NCBI RefSeq assembly: GCF_003432075.1
Contig: NZ_QWBU01000002.1
Coordinates: forward strand, 620,001 to 684,000
Length of the DNA stretch: 64,000 bases
Origin: Shinella sp. WSJ-2
GTDB lineage: Bacteria; Pseudomonadota; Alphaproteobacteria; Rhizobiales; Rhizobiaceae
Direction: 5' to 3'
Shown here: one piece after another, positions 50,176-59,636 of the stretch
Layout of the letters: every line of letters begins with the position of its first letter
Numbering within the stretch: position 1 is the stretch's first letter
Position numbers and translations under genes: made by a program
The notes under the pieces: model-generated
Databases searched by the model: none
What the model was told of the DNA's origin: nothing
What the model saw: the letters and a program-made list of their open reading frames with translations, nothing else

Positions 50176-51648
50176 TTACGCTTCGTGCCAGGTGCGGCCG
50201 TCGCGCTCGATGAGCGCGATCGACTGGCTCGGACCCCAGGTGCCGGCGGTGTAGCCCTGCGCCTGCTGGCCGGTCGCTTCCCACGCCTTCAGGATCGGGT
50301 CGACCCAGCGCCAGGCGGCTTCCACTTCGTCGCGGCGCATGAAGAGCGTCTGGTTATTGCGGATGACATCGAGCAGCAGGCGCTCGTAAGCGTCGGCATT
50401 GCGGGCATCGAAGGCCTCGGCGAAGCTCATGTCGAGCGAAACGTTGCGCAGGCGCATGCCGCCCGGGCCCGGGTCCTTGATCATCAGCGACTGCTTGACG
50501 CCTTCATCCGGCTGTAGGCGGATGATGAGCTGGTTAGCTTCGATACGGCCGGCCGAGGGGTCGAAAATCGAATGCGGGATCGGCTTGAAGGTGATGACGA
50601 TCTCCGACATGCGCGCGGCGAGACGTTTTCCCGTCCGGATGTAGAAGGGCACACCCGCCCAGCGCCAGTTGCCGATCTCGGCCTTTATGGCGACGAAGGT
50701 TTCCGTATTGGAGACGCCGCCTTCCAGCTCCTCCAGATAGCCCTTTACCGGGCCGCCGGCCGAAGCACCGGCGCGGTACTGGCCGCGTACCGTCAGGCGC
50801 TCGACATTGTATTGGTCGATCGGTTTCAGCGCGCGCAGCACCTTCAGCTTCTCGTCGCGCACGGCCTCGGCGTCCATGGAGGAGGGTACTTCCATGGCGA
50901 CGAGGCAGAGCAGCTGGAGAATGTGGTTCTGCACCATGTCGCGCAGCGCGCCGGCCTTGTCGTAGTAACCGGCACGGCTTTCGAGGCCGACGGATTCGGC
51001 GACCGTGATCTGCACATGGTCGATATGGGCGGAGTTCCACAGCGGCTCGTAGAGCGCGTTGGCAAAGCGCAGCGCCATCAGGTTCTGCACCGTCTCCTTG
51101 CCGAGATAGTGGTCGATGCGGAAAATCTGCTCTTCGCGGAACACTTTGCCGATCGTGTTGTTCAATTCGTTTGCGGAGGCAAGATCGCGGCCGATCGGCT
51201 TCTCGACGACGATGCGGGTCTGCTTGGTGATCAGCTTGTGGTCGCGGATCTTTTCCGAGATATCGCCGAAGATCGCTGGCGCGACGGCGAGATAGAAGGC
51301 GCGCACGCGCTCCTTGCCCTCGTCGAGCAGGTCCTTCAGCTTGTCCCAGCCGGCATCGGACTTGGCGTCGACGGCGACATAGAACAGCCGGTCGCAAAAA
51401 GCCTTGACCTGCTCATCCTCGAATTCGCCAGGCTTCAGGTGCTCCTTCAGCGCATCGACGGCGAACTTGCGGTATTCCGCATCCGTGAATGCGGTGCGCG
51501 ACGCGCCGATGATGCGCGTCGGGTCGGAGAGCTGGCCATCGAGCTGCCGGTGATAGAGGGCCGGAAGGAGCTTGCGCTCCGCAAGGTCGCCGGTTCCACC
51601 GAAGACGACATAGTCGAAGGGTTCAACAGGAATGATCTGGCTGCTCAT
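50176..51648 (-). CDS. zwf: Glucose-6-phosphate 1-dehydrogenase
   Basis: 490 residues from ATG 51648, normal for the family. The NADP-binding motif VVFGGTGDLAERKLLPALY (about 14-32) has GGTGDLA where many have GASGDLA. The active-site RIDHYLGKETVQNLMALRFAN is exact. It oxidises glucose-6-phosphate in the cytoplasm and begins the zwf-pgl-edd run. An AATCGATT palindrome lies 41-48 bases before the ATG. Confidence 0.96.
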   Translation of the reverse strand: MSSQIIPVEPFDYVVFGGTGDLAERKLLPALYHRQLDGQLSDPTRIIGASRTAFTDAEYRKFAVDALKEHLKPGEFEDEQVKAFCDRLFYVAVDAKSDAGWDKLKDLLDEGKERVRAFYLAVAPAIFGDISEKIRDHKLITKQTRIVVEKPIGRDLASANELNNTIGKVFREEQIFRIDHYLGKETVQNLMALRFANALYEPLWNSAHIDHVQITVAESVGLESRAGYYDKAGALRDMVQNHILQLLCLVAMEVPSSMDAEAVRDEKLKVLRALKPIDQYNVERLTVRGQYRAGASAGGPVKGYLEELEGGVSNTETFVAIKAEIGNWRWAGVPFYIRTGKRLAARMSEIVITFKPIPHSIFDPSAGRIEANQLIIRLQPDEGVKQSLMIKDPGPGGMRLRNVSLDMSFAEAFDARNADAYERLLLDVIRNNQTLFMRRDEVEAAWRWVDPILKAWEATGQQAQGYTAGTWGPSQSIALIERDGRTWHEA

Positions 51649-51742
51649 CGGAAATCTCGATCTCGTTCTGTTGTCGGCGTTATAATCTAATCGATTTAAA
51701 AACACCAGCGTGCAACGCAACAAATCGATCTTTCCGTGTCGA

Positions 51743-53026
51743 TCACAGCCTGTCGCGCAGAGCGTACCACGTCATGGCGAGGAAGAGCAGCGGCGACCGG
51801 AACCTCGAACCACCCGGAAAGGCCTGGATTTTCAGGGCTTTCAGCTGGTCGAGCTCCGCGCTGCCACCAGTCACGTCCTCGGCATAGAGCTTGCCACAGT
51901 AGTTTGACAGCATGACGCCATGGCCGGAATAACCGCCGATCGTCGTAATACCGGGCATAACCTCGCGGACATAGGGTTTACGCGGCATGGTGATGCCGAC
52001 CGAACCACCCCAGGCATGGGTGAGCTCGATGCCCTTCAGCTCCGGATAGACCTCCTCGATCTGCCGGCGGATCGGCGGCGTCATGTCGTCGAGATTTTCC
52101 GAATAGGCCTCGCGCCCGCCGAACAGCAGGCGTCCGTCGCGGGTCTTGCGGAAGTAGCGCACGACGAAACGCGTGTCGGCAATCGCTTCGCCGCCGGGAA
52201 TGATCGACGGAAACTTGTCGAGCGGCACGGTCGCGCCGATGAAGGAGCGGATCGGCATGACATGGGCCGCCGTCTTCGGTTCGAGATTGCCGATATAGGC
52301 GTTGCAGCAGATCAGCGCCCTGTCGGCGCGGATCGTGCCCCTCGCGGTGGTGATGACCGCTTTGCCGCCCGCCCGCTCGATCTTCAGGGCAGGGGTCTTT
52401 TCATGCAGGCTCGCACCGGCGGCCTTTGCCGCCTTGGCAACGCCGACCAGCAGCTTCATCGGGTGGATATGGCCGGTGCCGGTATCGCGCATGCCGAAGA
52501 AGAAGCGTTTCGAGCCGACGCGCTGTTCTGTCTCCGCGCGGTCCATATAGCTCAGATGCCTGTAGCCGAAGCGCGTCGCGGCGATCTCGATATGATCGCG
52601 AAACTCCTTCTCATAGCTTGCCTTATGGCTCACATTGAGCTGGCCGGGCACATAGTCGATCTCGAGGTTCTGGCTGGCGGCGAAATCGTGGATATGCTGC
52701 TTGGCATTTTCCGCGAGATCGAACAGCGCCTTGGCGCGCTCGAAGCCGAGTTCGGCTTCGAGGGCCTCCGCGTCGGCCCGCTGGCCGGTGCCGAGCTGTC
52801 CGCCGTTGCGGCCGGACGCGCCGTCGCCGAAGCGATGCGCCTCGACAAGCACGACGCGCACGCCCTTCTTCGCGAGATTATAGGCGGCCTGCAGGCCGGT
52901 GAAGCCGCCGCCCACGATCGCGACATCGGTCTCGACGGAGCCGTCGAGCGGGGCATATTCGGGACGGTCGCCGACACTGGCCTCATACCAGGAGACGCCG
53001 GGGGAAATCGGGCTTTGCCAAGGCAT
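51743..53026 (-). CDS. FAD-dependent amine oxidoreductase, gamma-glutamylputrescine oxidase type
   Basis: 427 residues from ATG 53026 (a GTG at 53035 is possible). The Rossmann motif VETDVAIVGGGFTGLQAAYNLAKKG and VVLVEAHRFGDGASGRNGGQLGTGQR identify a DAO-type flavoenzyme of the PuuB/OrdL group. The C-terminus has THAWGGSVGITMPRKPYVREVMPGITTIGGYSGHGVMLSNYCGKLYA. It lies 88 bases after a glutamylpolyamine synthetase-like gene, so the pair probably degrades putrescine or a related amine through gamma-glutamylated intermediates. The exact substrate is not readable. Confidence 0.85.
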   Translation of the reverse strand: MPWQSPISPGVSWYEASVGDRPEYAPLDGSVETDVAIVGGGFTGLQAAYNLAKKGVRVVLVEAHRFGDGASGRNGGQLGTGQRADAEALEAELGFERAKALFDLAENAKQHIHDFAASQNLEIDYVPGQLNVSHKASYEKEFRDHIEIAATRFGYRHLSYMDRAETEQRVGSKRFFFGMRDTGTGHIHPMKLLVGVAKAAKAAGASLHEKTPALKIERAGGKAVITTARGTIRADRALICCNAYIGNLEPKTAAHVMPIRSFIGATVPLDKFPSIIPGGEAIADTRFVVRYFRKTRDGRLLFGGREAYSENLDDMTPPIRRQIEEVYPELKGIELTHAWGGSVGITMPRKPYVREVMPGITTIGGYSGHGVMLSNYCGKLYAEDVTGGSAELDQLKALKIQAFPGGSRFRSPLLFLAMTWYALRDRL

Positions 53027-53123
53027 AGCGCACACTCATAAGGTCAAGAGGGTGCGGCGGCGCGCCGGGGCGCCGGCCGCTTCTCAGGTCTGGTCTCTTG
53101 CGGCGGCCCGGACCGCCGGCCGC

Positions 53124-54563
53124 TCAGACGTTGAGCAGCAGGAACTCGCGTTCCCAGGGGCTGATCACCTGCATGAACGTCTCGAACTCGCCGCGCTTGA
53201 CGCCGGCATAGAGCCCGATGAATTCCGCGCTCAGGACCTCCGCCAAAGCCGGATCCGATTCCAGCAGCGAGACGGCTTCGAGAAGGCCGCGCGGCAGGTC
53301 GATCGACCCTTCATTGGCGGTGTCTTCCGTAGGCGGGCTCGGCTCGACCTGGTTCATGATGCCGAGCAGGCCGCAGCCGAGCGAGGCCGCGAGCGCGAGA
53401 TAAGGATTGGCATCCGAGCCGGGCAGGCGGTTCTCGACGCGCCGCGCCGCGGCATCCGAAACCGGGATCCGGAAAGCGGTGGTGCGATTGTCATAGCCCC
53501 AGGCATTGTTGACTGGTGCGGACATTTCCGGCGTCAGGCGCCGATAGGAGTTCACATAGGGCGCCATCATGACAAGCGTCTTCGGCACATAGGCCTGCAT
53601 GCCGCCGATGAAGTGGAAGAACTCCTTCGAGGGCGATCCATCCGGGTTGGAGAAGACGTTCTTGCCCGTCGCGATCTCCACCACCGACTGGTGGATGTGC
53701 ATGGCCGAACCCGCCTGGCCCTGCATGGGCTTGGCCATGAAGGTGGCGTAGATACCGTGCTTCAGCGCCGCCTCGCGGATTGTGCGCTTGAAAAGGAACA
53801 CCTGGTCGGCGAGTTCCACCGGATCGCCGTGGCGCAGGTTGATCTCGAGCTGTGCGGGACCTTCCTCGTGGATCAGGGTGTCGATTTCGAGGCCCTGCTT
53901 TTCCGAGAAGTGGTAGATGTCGTCGATCAGTTCGTCGAACTCGTTGATCCCTGCGATGGAATAGCCCTGGCCGCCCTGGATGGCGCGACCGGACCGGCCC
54001 TTCGGCGGGTGCAGCGGATAGTCCGGGTCCTCGTTCATGGCGACGAGATAGAACTCGATTTCCGGCGCGACGACCGGCTTCCAGCCGCGGTCGCGATACA
54101 TCTGCACAACGTTCTTCAGAACGTTGCGCGGCGTATAGGGCACGCTTTCGCCGGTCGAGCCGACGATGTCGCAGATGACCTGCGCGGTCGGATCGGTCTC
54201 CCACGGCACGACGGAAAGCGTTGAAAGATCCGGCAGAAGCTTGAGATCGCTATCGCGCGGTTCATAGCGGAAATTGCCGGTTTCTTCCGGGTAGTCGCCC
54301 GAAATCGTGTGGCGGTAGAGGGCGGAAGGCAGCGCCAGTGAGGTGTTCGAGGTAAATTTCGACGACGGCATCATCTTCCCGCGCGGGACGCCTGCAAGAT
54401 CAGGCGTGATGCATTCGATATCCTCGATACCGCGGGCCCGAAGCCAGTCTGCGGCGTCCTTCCAGGTCTTTACCCCTCGTGGTACGCTGATGGAGGGAGG
54501 TACTTTTCCAGAGCGTACGGCTTTCTCGATGGTAGGGGTAACGACTTTCTTTTTGGACGGCAT
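53124..54563 (-). CDS. Glutamine synthetase family protein, gamma-glutamylputrescine synthetase type
   Basis: 479 residues. GS beta-grasp and catalytic domains: APEIEFYLV, QLEINLRHGDPVELADQVFLFKRTIREAALKHGIYATFMAKPMQGQAGSAMHIHQSV with the ATP-binding HIHQS, NSYRRLTPEMSAPVNNAWGYDNRTTAFRIPVSD, and RVENRLPGSDANPYLALAASL. The RLPG-x-DANPYLA end and lack of a Tyr-adenylylation motif point to the PuuA-like branch, not GlnA. It probably ligates glutamate to an amine. A flavin oxidase gene follows downstream. Confidence 0.87.
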   Translation of the reverse strand: MPSKKKVVTPTIEKAVRSGKVPPSISVPRGVKTWKDAADWLRARGIEDIECITPDLAGVPRGKMMPSSKFTSNTSLALPSALYRHTISGDYPEETGNFRYEPRDSDLKLLPDLSTLSVVPWETDPTAQVICDIVGSTGESVPYTPRNVLKNVVQMYRDRGWKPVVAPEIEFYLVAMNEDPDYPLHPPKGRSGRAIQGGQGYSIAGINEFDELIDDIYHFSEKQGLEIDTLIHEEGPAQLEINLRHGDPVELADQVFLFKRTIREAALKHGIYATFMAKPMQGQAGSAMHIHQSVVEIATGKNVFSNPDGSPSKEFFHFIGGMQAYVPKTLVMMAPYVNSYRRLTPEMSAPVNNAWGYDNRTTAFRIPVSDAAARRVENRLPGSDANPYLALAASLGCGLLGIMNQVEPSPPTEDTANEGSIDLPRGLLEAVSLLESDPALAEVLSAEFIGLYAGVKRGEFETFMQVISPWEREFLLLNV

Positions 54564-54730
54564 GACACACCGGGTTTGTTGACGATGGCGCCATCATAAC
54601 CACAGAATAGACCTTGGCTAGCTCCCCCCGGGGGGTAGAAAACGCGATTTCTGCGGTATTTCTTGTTTTTTATGTCCGATTGACTTTCTTGCGCGATAGC
54701 AGAAAGGAGAGGCGAACGGGGATTTTTGAC
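54564..54730. promoter_or_regulatory. Divergent intergenic region with CCCCCCGGGGGG palindrome
   Basis: 167 bases between the synthetase and the flavoprotein gene. CCCCCCGGGGGG (54624-54635) is a perfect 12-bp self-complementary run flanked by CTAGCT and TAG. It could be a hairpin or a binding site; I know no regulator for it. Confidence 0.3.
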
Positions 54731-55912
54731 GTGGCAGAACGGCGGGACGTCGTCATTATCGGGGCTGGTGCGGCAGGCATGATGTGCGCCATAGAAGCGG
54801 GCAGGCGGGGTCGCCGCGTGCTGGTGCTCGACCATGCCAAGGCGCCGGGCGAGAAGATCCGCATCTCCGGCGGCGGGCGCTGCAATTTCACGAATATCCA
54901 TGCCGGGCCGAAGAATTTTCTGTCGGCCAATCCGCATTTCGCCAAGTCGGCGCTCGCTCGCTACACGCCGCGCGATTTTCTCGACCTCGTTGAGCGCCAT
55001 CATATCCCGTGGCATGAAAAGACGCTGGGCCAGCTGTTCTGCGACAACTCGGCGAAGGACATCATCGCCATGCTGCTCTCGGAGATGAAGGCGGCCGGCG
55101 CTGAGCTGCGGCTTTCGACCGGGATTACCGATATCTCGCATGATGGCCATTCCTTCCGCGTTGCCACGGAGCATGGCCTGATCGAGGCGGCCTCGCTGGT
55201 GATCGCCACCGGCGGCAAGTCGATCCCGAAAATGGGCGCGACGGGCTTCGCCTATCGCGTCGCCGAGCAGTTCGGTCTGGCTGTCACGGAAACCCGCGCC
55301 GGTCTCGTGCCGCTAATGCTCGATCCGGTAACGCTTGCCGCGCATGAGGGCCTGCCCGGCGTCGCCGTGGATGTCGTCGCCCGCCACGGCAAGACGGAAT
55401 TTGCTGAAGCTGCCCTCTTTACGCACCGCGGGCTTAGTGGCCCCGCCATCCTGCAAATCTCCTCCTATTGGCGCGAAGGCGAGGAGATTTCGCTGCAAAT
55501 CCGCCCCGATCTCGATTTTGCCGCCATCATCGCCGCCGCTCGCAAGCAGAACGGCCGGCAGGCGGTGCAGACGGTGCTTGCCGACTATATCCCCAAGAAG
55601 CTGGCACAGCTTCTCGTCAGCGACCTCGGCATCGACGGGACGCTGGCCGAGCAATCGGGAAAACGCATCGAAGCGCTCGTGCAGAAACTGCGCGACTGGC
55701 GTTTCCGTCCGCCGGGCTCGGAAGGCTATCGCACGGCGGAGGTCACGCTCGGCGGCGTCGATACGGCAGCGCTCGATTCCCGCAGCATGGCGGCGAAGGC
55801 GGTGCCGGGACTCTATTTCGTGGGCGAGGCGGTGGATGTGACCGGCTGGCTCGGCGGTTACAATTTCCAATGGGCCTGGGCCTCGGGCCACGCTTCCGGC
55901 CTGGATGCCTAA
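54731..55912 (+). CDS. HI0933-type FAD-dependent flavoprotein
   Basis: 393 residues from GTG 54731 (upstream extension begins at a TTG and is not family-like). FAD-binding: DVVIIGAGAAGMMCAIEAGRRGRRVLVLDHAKAPGEKIRISGGGRCNFTN, where KIRISGGGRCNFTN is diagnostic for this family. The C-terminus has AEVTLGGVDTAALDSRSMAAKAVPGLYFVGEAVDVTGWLGGYNFQWAWASGH. The biochemical role of most members is unsettled (some reduce flavins or act in bile acid metabolism). Single gene. Confidence 0.9.
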   Translation: MAERRDVVIIGAGAAGMMCAIEAGRRGRRVLVLDHAKAPGEKIRISGGGRCNFTNIHAGPKNFLSANPHFAKSALARYTPRDFLDLVERHHIPWHEKTLGQLFCDNSAKDIIAMLLSEMKAAGAELRLSTGITDISHDGHSFRVATEHGLIEAASLVIATGGKSIPKMGATGFAYRVAEQFGLAVTETRAGLVPLMLDPVTLAAHEGLPGVAVDVVARHGKTEFAEAALFTHRGLSGPAILQISSYWREGEEISLQIRPDLDFAAIIAAARKQNGRQAVQTVLADYIPKKLAQLLVSDLGIDGTLAEQSGKRIEALVQKLRDWRFRPPGSEGYRTAEVTLGGVDTAALDSRSMAAKAVPGLYFVGEAVDVTGWLGGYNFQWAWASGHASGLDA

Positions 55913-56075
55913 GCCCGCCGCGCGGGAATAGCGATACGGTCTTTACCGCCCGTTAAGACCTCGCGGCGGATGCTGCCGGCATGTCGGCGTTTCCCGCCTT
56001 CGGGAGACAACATGATGTAGGCCGGCTGGCCGGATCACCCGGAGTATCTGTTCTCGCGTAACGGAGTTTCGCCGC

Positions 56076-56213
56076 ATGTCTGAAAGCCGCCGTCCTGCCC
56101 GCGCTATTGCCATTGCCGCCGCTCAAGAAAGCCGCCGTCGCCTTTTTGCGATCGGCATGAACTGCGCGCTTGCCGCCCTGCTTGTCGCTGTCCTTGCCAT
56201 CACCGCACTTTGA
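56076..56213 (+). CDS. Possible 45-residue single-span membrane protein
   Basis: ATG 56076 with GGAG nine bases before it. The product begins MSESRRPARAIAIAAAQESRR (basic), then a hydrophobic helix of about 18 residues near the C-terminus (NCALAALLVAVLAITAL) that ends two residues before the stop. Tail-anchored layout. No homology is recognised; it may be spurious. The rest of the 55913-56442 gap shows no gene. Confidence 0.45.
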   Translation: MSESRRPARAIAIAAAQESRRRLFAIGMNCALAALLVAVLAITAL

Positions 56214-56442
56214 CAACTTGGAACCGTCATAAATCGGTTTAAATTGGTGATGGAATTTTAAAGATTGCCGCCGATGATCCCTGCATAGGGTTCCGGAAGC
56301 CGCGTCCCGTCACGGATGCATGCGGCGTGCAATGATTGCTCCCCCGGATACGCGGCATTGCTGCCGCATGAAGTCGGTAATCCGGCGTCCGAATCCTGGG
56401 GAGGCCCTATAAAAGGGCAGGGGTGGAGCACGCCGACAACGG

Positions 56443-58980
56443 ATGTTCCGCCAGATGTTTATTGATCGTATTCTTGCCCGTTTTAAAATCCAGACCAAGG
56501 TTTTGGTCTTCATTCTGCCCTTCGTGATGTCGATCTGCGCCGTGGGCTTTACGGGGCTTTACGCCTCCGGGCTCCTGCAGGGCCGCATGGAAATTTCCAA
56601 CAGCGTTCTCCAGTCGCTGAGCGGCTTCAAGGACGTTTATGCCGGCATGAACCGGTTCCTTCAGAACACCAGCGAAGAGACCCGCGATGCGGTCAACGAG
56701 CGGCTGAAGGCCCAGGTCGCGTTGCTGCGCCAGACGATGGACGGCCTGACGCCCGATGTCGATGCCTCAAAGCTTCTGGATGCCCAGAAGCAGACCAAGG
56801 ACATCGAGGCCCGCATGGACGGGCTGTGGCTGCTCTATGTCAACGAGAACAAGCTGCACGACAAGATGGCCAAGAACCTCAGCACGCTGTCCAGCGAGCA
56901 GGTCAAGATCCTCGACGAGGCGACGAAGCTGCAACGCACCGTACGGCAGAACGAGAATGCCGCAAAAAGCATGCTGCGTGAGGCCGAGCGCCTGACGGCG
57001 GCCAGCAAGTTCTTCGGCGATCTGCTCTCCGAATTCAGCCGCGGCGCGACGCCGGAGGACCAGCTGAAGGTCATCAAGGAGTGTTTCCCCTTCATTTCGA
57101 AGACCGAGCGCTCCATTTCGACCATCCTGCCGAAGAACCAGAAGGTCGTCTCCATCACCATCCGCAACACGATCGAAGAGCTCAGCGGATTCCTGTCCTC
57201 GTCGGATCCGGCGTCCGTCACGGTGCCGGAGATCGCGCGCCGCGTGAACCGCTTCCGCCAGGTCACCATCCAGATGCAAGGTGCCGCCGCCGAAAAAATG
57301 CGCGAAGCGACCCGCATCTTCGGTGAACTCGACGAGCCGATCATCAAGTCCGAGGCGGTTCTTGCCTCCACCCGCAAGCTGACCTCGTCGATCGACGATA
57401 TCGAAGTGGCGGCTGTGCGTTTCCTCGGCGAGACCTCGGACGAAAATCGCGTCAAGCTGCTCGGCAACCTTTCTATGTTGCAGATCGACATCAAGGGCCT
57501 GCGCGGCACTGCGAGCGGCCTGCCGTTCTTCGATAAGGTCGACGAGACGCTGGCGCCGGTTCTGGAACGCATTCAGGCCGATAGTGACGCGCTGGTGAAG
57601 ATCAGCGCCCAGCGCAATGCCGATTTCGATGCGGCCGGCATGTCCATCGATTCGATCTGGAACCTGCTCAGCCAGTTCGCCGAGGAACAGAAGACCAGCG
57701 CCGGCACGGAACGTGAAAAGGCCAACCAGGTCTCCGTCCTTGCGACCGCCATCGGTGCGGCCATCGCCGTGCTGGCCGGCATCGCTCTGGTGCTGACGCT
57801 GAAGGGCCCGATCGGCCAGATCACCGGCGCCATGCGCCGCCTGGCCGATGGTTTCCTCGACACCGGCATCTCCGGCGAAGGCCGTGCCGACGAAATCGGC
57901 GACATGGCCCGCGCGCTCGGTGTGTTCAAGGAAAACGCGCTCTCGAAGATCCGTGTGGAAGCCGAAAGCGAGCAGCAGCGCGCCGAGGCGGATGCCGAAC
58001 GCACCCGCAACGATGCGGAAAAGCAGGCCCTCGACCGGCAGATCGATTTCGCGGTGAACGCGCTCGCCGCTGGTCTCGGACGTCTCGCCCAGGGCGACCT
58101 GTCGCGCCAGATCGACACGCCTTTTACCGGCCGTCTCGAACAGCTGCGCCAGGACTTCAACGTTTCGCTCGAACGCCTTCAGGACACGCTCGGCCAGATT
58201 CGCAGCAACGCGATGTCGATCCAGCGTAGCGGCTCCGAAATGCTGCAATCGGCCGATGCGCTCTCCAAGCGTACCGAAGCGCAAGCTTCATCGCTGGAAG
58301 AGACCGCCGCTGCCGTCGAGCAGATCACCGTGACCGTGCGCTCCTCCGCCGAACGGGCGCATGAGGCCAATGTCATCGTCGGCGCCACGAAACGCAGCGC
58401 TGACAGCTCGGCCTCTGTCGTCAACAATGCGATTGCCGCCATGGGCCGCATCGAAGGTGCCTCGCGCCAGATCGAGCAGATCATCGAGGTCATCGACGAC
58501 ATCGCCTTCCAGACCAACCTGCTCGCCCTCAATGCCGGTATCGAAGCCGCGCGTGCCGGCGAGGCCGGAAAGGGCTTTGCAGTCGTGGCGCAGGAGGTGC
58601 GGGAACTCGCCCAGCGTTCGGCAAGTGCTGCCCGCGAGATCAAGGGTCTGATCGAGAAGTCGACGAGCGAGGTCAATGCCGGTTCGCATCTCGTGCAGGA
58701 GACGGGCTCGGTACTCGCCTCGATCAGCCAGCAGATCGTTACCGTGAGCCAGCACGTGGACATGATGGCAACGGCGAGCCGGGACCAGGCGGTGGCGCTG
58801 CAGGAGGTCAACGGCTCCGTCAACCAGATGGACCAGATGACCCAGCAGAACGCCTCGATGGTTGATCTCACAACCACCGCCAGCCGCAAACTTGCCGGCG
58901 ATGCCGACACGCTGATGATGCTGGTGGAGCAATTCCGTCTGGAAGCGGACGAGCATTCAGCGGTTTACCGTGCGGCCTGA
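56443..58980 (+). CDS. mcpZ: Methyl-accepting chemotaxis protein, McpZ-like, with very long periplasmic region
   Basis: 845 residues. TM1 about 20-44; a mostly helical periplasmic region of about 385 residues; TM2 about 429-453 ([23 protein letters not shown]). A HAMP domain and a second HAMP-like segment follow ([33 protein letters not shown]). The signalling hairpin has [47 protein letters not shown]. No CheR-docking pentapeptide is at the C-terminus. S. meliloti McpZ has an unusually long all-helical periplasmic region and lies near aceA, so I use that symbol with caution. Ligand unknown. Start ATG 56443 or 56455. Confidence 0.88.
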   Translation: MFRQMFIDRILARFKIQTKVLVFILPFVMSICAVGFTGLYASGLLQGRMEISNSVLQSLSGFKDVYAGMNRFLQNTSEETRDAVNERLKAQVALLRQTMDGLTPDVDASKLLDAQKQTKDIEARMDGLWLLYVNENKLHDKMAKNLSTLSSEQVKILDEATKLQRTVRQNENAAKSMLREAERLTAASKFFGDLLSEFSRGATPEDQLKVIKECFPFISKTERSISTILPKNQKVVSITIRNTIEELSGFLSSSDPASVTVPEIARRVNRFRQVTIQMQGAAAEKMREATRIFGELDEPIIKSEAVLASTRKLTSSIDDIEVAAVRFLGETSDENRVKLLGNLSMLQIDIKGLRGTASGLPFFDKVDETLAPVLERIQADSDALVKISAQRNADFDAAGMSIDSIWNLLSQFAEEQKTSAGTEREKANQVSVLATAIGAAIAVLAGIALVLTLKGPIGQITGAMRRLADGFLDTGISGEGRADEIGDMARALGVFKENALSKIRVEAESEQQRAEADAERTRNDAEKQALDRQIDFAVNALAAGLGRLAQGDLSRQIDTPFTGRLEQLRQDFNVSLERLQDTLGQIRSNAMSIQRSGSEMLQSADALSKRTEAQASSLEETAAAVEQITVTVRSSAERAHEANVIVGATKRSADSSASVVNNAIAAMGRIEGASRQIEQIIEVIDDIAFQTNLLALNAGIEAARAGEAGKGFAVVAQEVRELAQRSASAAREIKGLIEKSTSEVNAGSHLVQETGSVLASISQQIVTVSQHVDMMATASRDQAVALQEVNGSVNQMDQMTQQNASMVDLTTTASRKLAGDADTLMMLVEQFRLEADEHSAVYRAA

Positions 58981-59003
58981 GTGCAGTTGTTAGGGTTGAA
59001 GGG

Positions 59004-59040
59004 AAAAACCCCGGCGTGCGGAAAGCACACCGGGGTTTTT
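59004..59040 (+). terminator. Terminator after the chemoreceptor gene
   Basis: AAAAACCCCGG and CCGGGGTTTTT enclose GCGTGC / GCACAC with one mismatch. T-run at the end. It may also serve the converging Lrp gene. Confidence 0.85.
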
Positions 59041-59066
59041 CTTGAGCTGCATGATCCGGGTTTGCG

Positions 59067-59519
59067 TCAAAGCCGGATGGCGGTTTCCTCTTTCGCCGTG
59101 CGGATGACCACCATGGTGAAAAACCTGGCAACGTTGTTATCGTCGCTGAACAGTCGGTCGCACAGTGGCGCATATTCTTCCATGTCGCGCAGGCGCAGCA
59201 TGAGCACGACGTCGGTCTCGCCGGTGACGGCATAGGCCTGCGAAACGGCCTCCTCTGCAATGGCGATATCCAGGAAGCGGCGCATATGCTGCTCGCCGTG
59301 CAGCTTCAGTTCCACCGTGACCAGTGCCTTGATCGTGCGCCCGGACTTGGCCGGATTGAGGATCGCGACGATCCGCTCGATCACACCGGATTTTCTAAGC
59401 CGCTGCGTGCGGCGCAGGCAACTTGAGGGCGACAGGCCCACTGCATCCGCTAGATCCACATTGGTGCGCGACGCGTCGCGCTGCAGGAGGTTCAGAAGCT
59501 TCTTGTCGATGCGGTCCAT
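59067..59519 (-). CDS. Lrp/AsnC-family transcription regulator
   Basis: 150 residues from ATG 59519. The N-terminal helix-turn-helix (MDRIDKKLLNLLQRDASRTNVDLADAVGLSPSSCLRRTQRLRKSGVIERIVAIL) and C-terminal RAM-type domain (AVTGETDVVLMLRLRDMEEYAPLCDRLFS) are typical; the length is normal. It is divergent from a membrane protein gene (starts 117 bases apart), so it probably regulates it in response to an amino acid. That is inference from layout. Confidence 0.92.
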   Translation of the reverse strand: MDRIDKKLLNLLQRDASRTNVDLADAVGLSPSSCLRRTQRLRKSGVIERIVAILNPAKSGRTIKALVTVELKLHGEQHMRRFLDIAIAEEAVSQAYAVTGETDVVLMLRLRDMEEYAPLCDRLFSDDNNVARFFTMVVIRTAKEETAIRL

Positions 59520-59636
59520 GGGCCGAGCATATTCCACCGCGTGATCTTTGCAATAAAATTGCATTCAGCTGCAATCTTTGACCAAAAGTGCGAAACGGTT
59601 CGGGCTACAGGATGGGCAGCGCAAGAGGAGCCCGCC

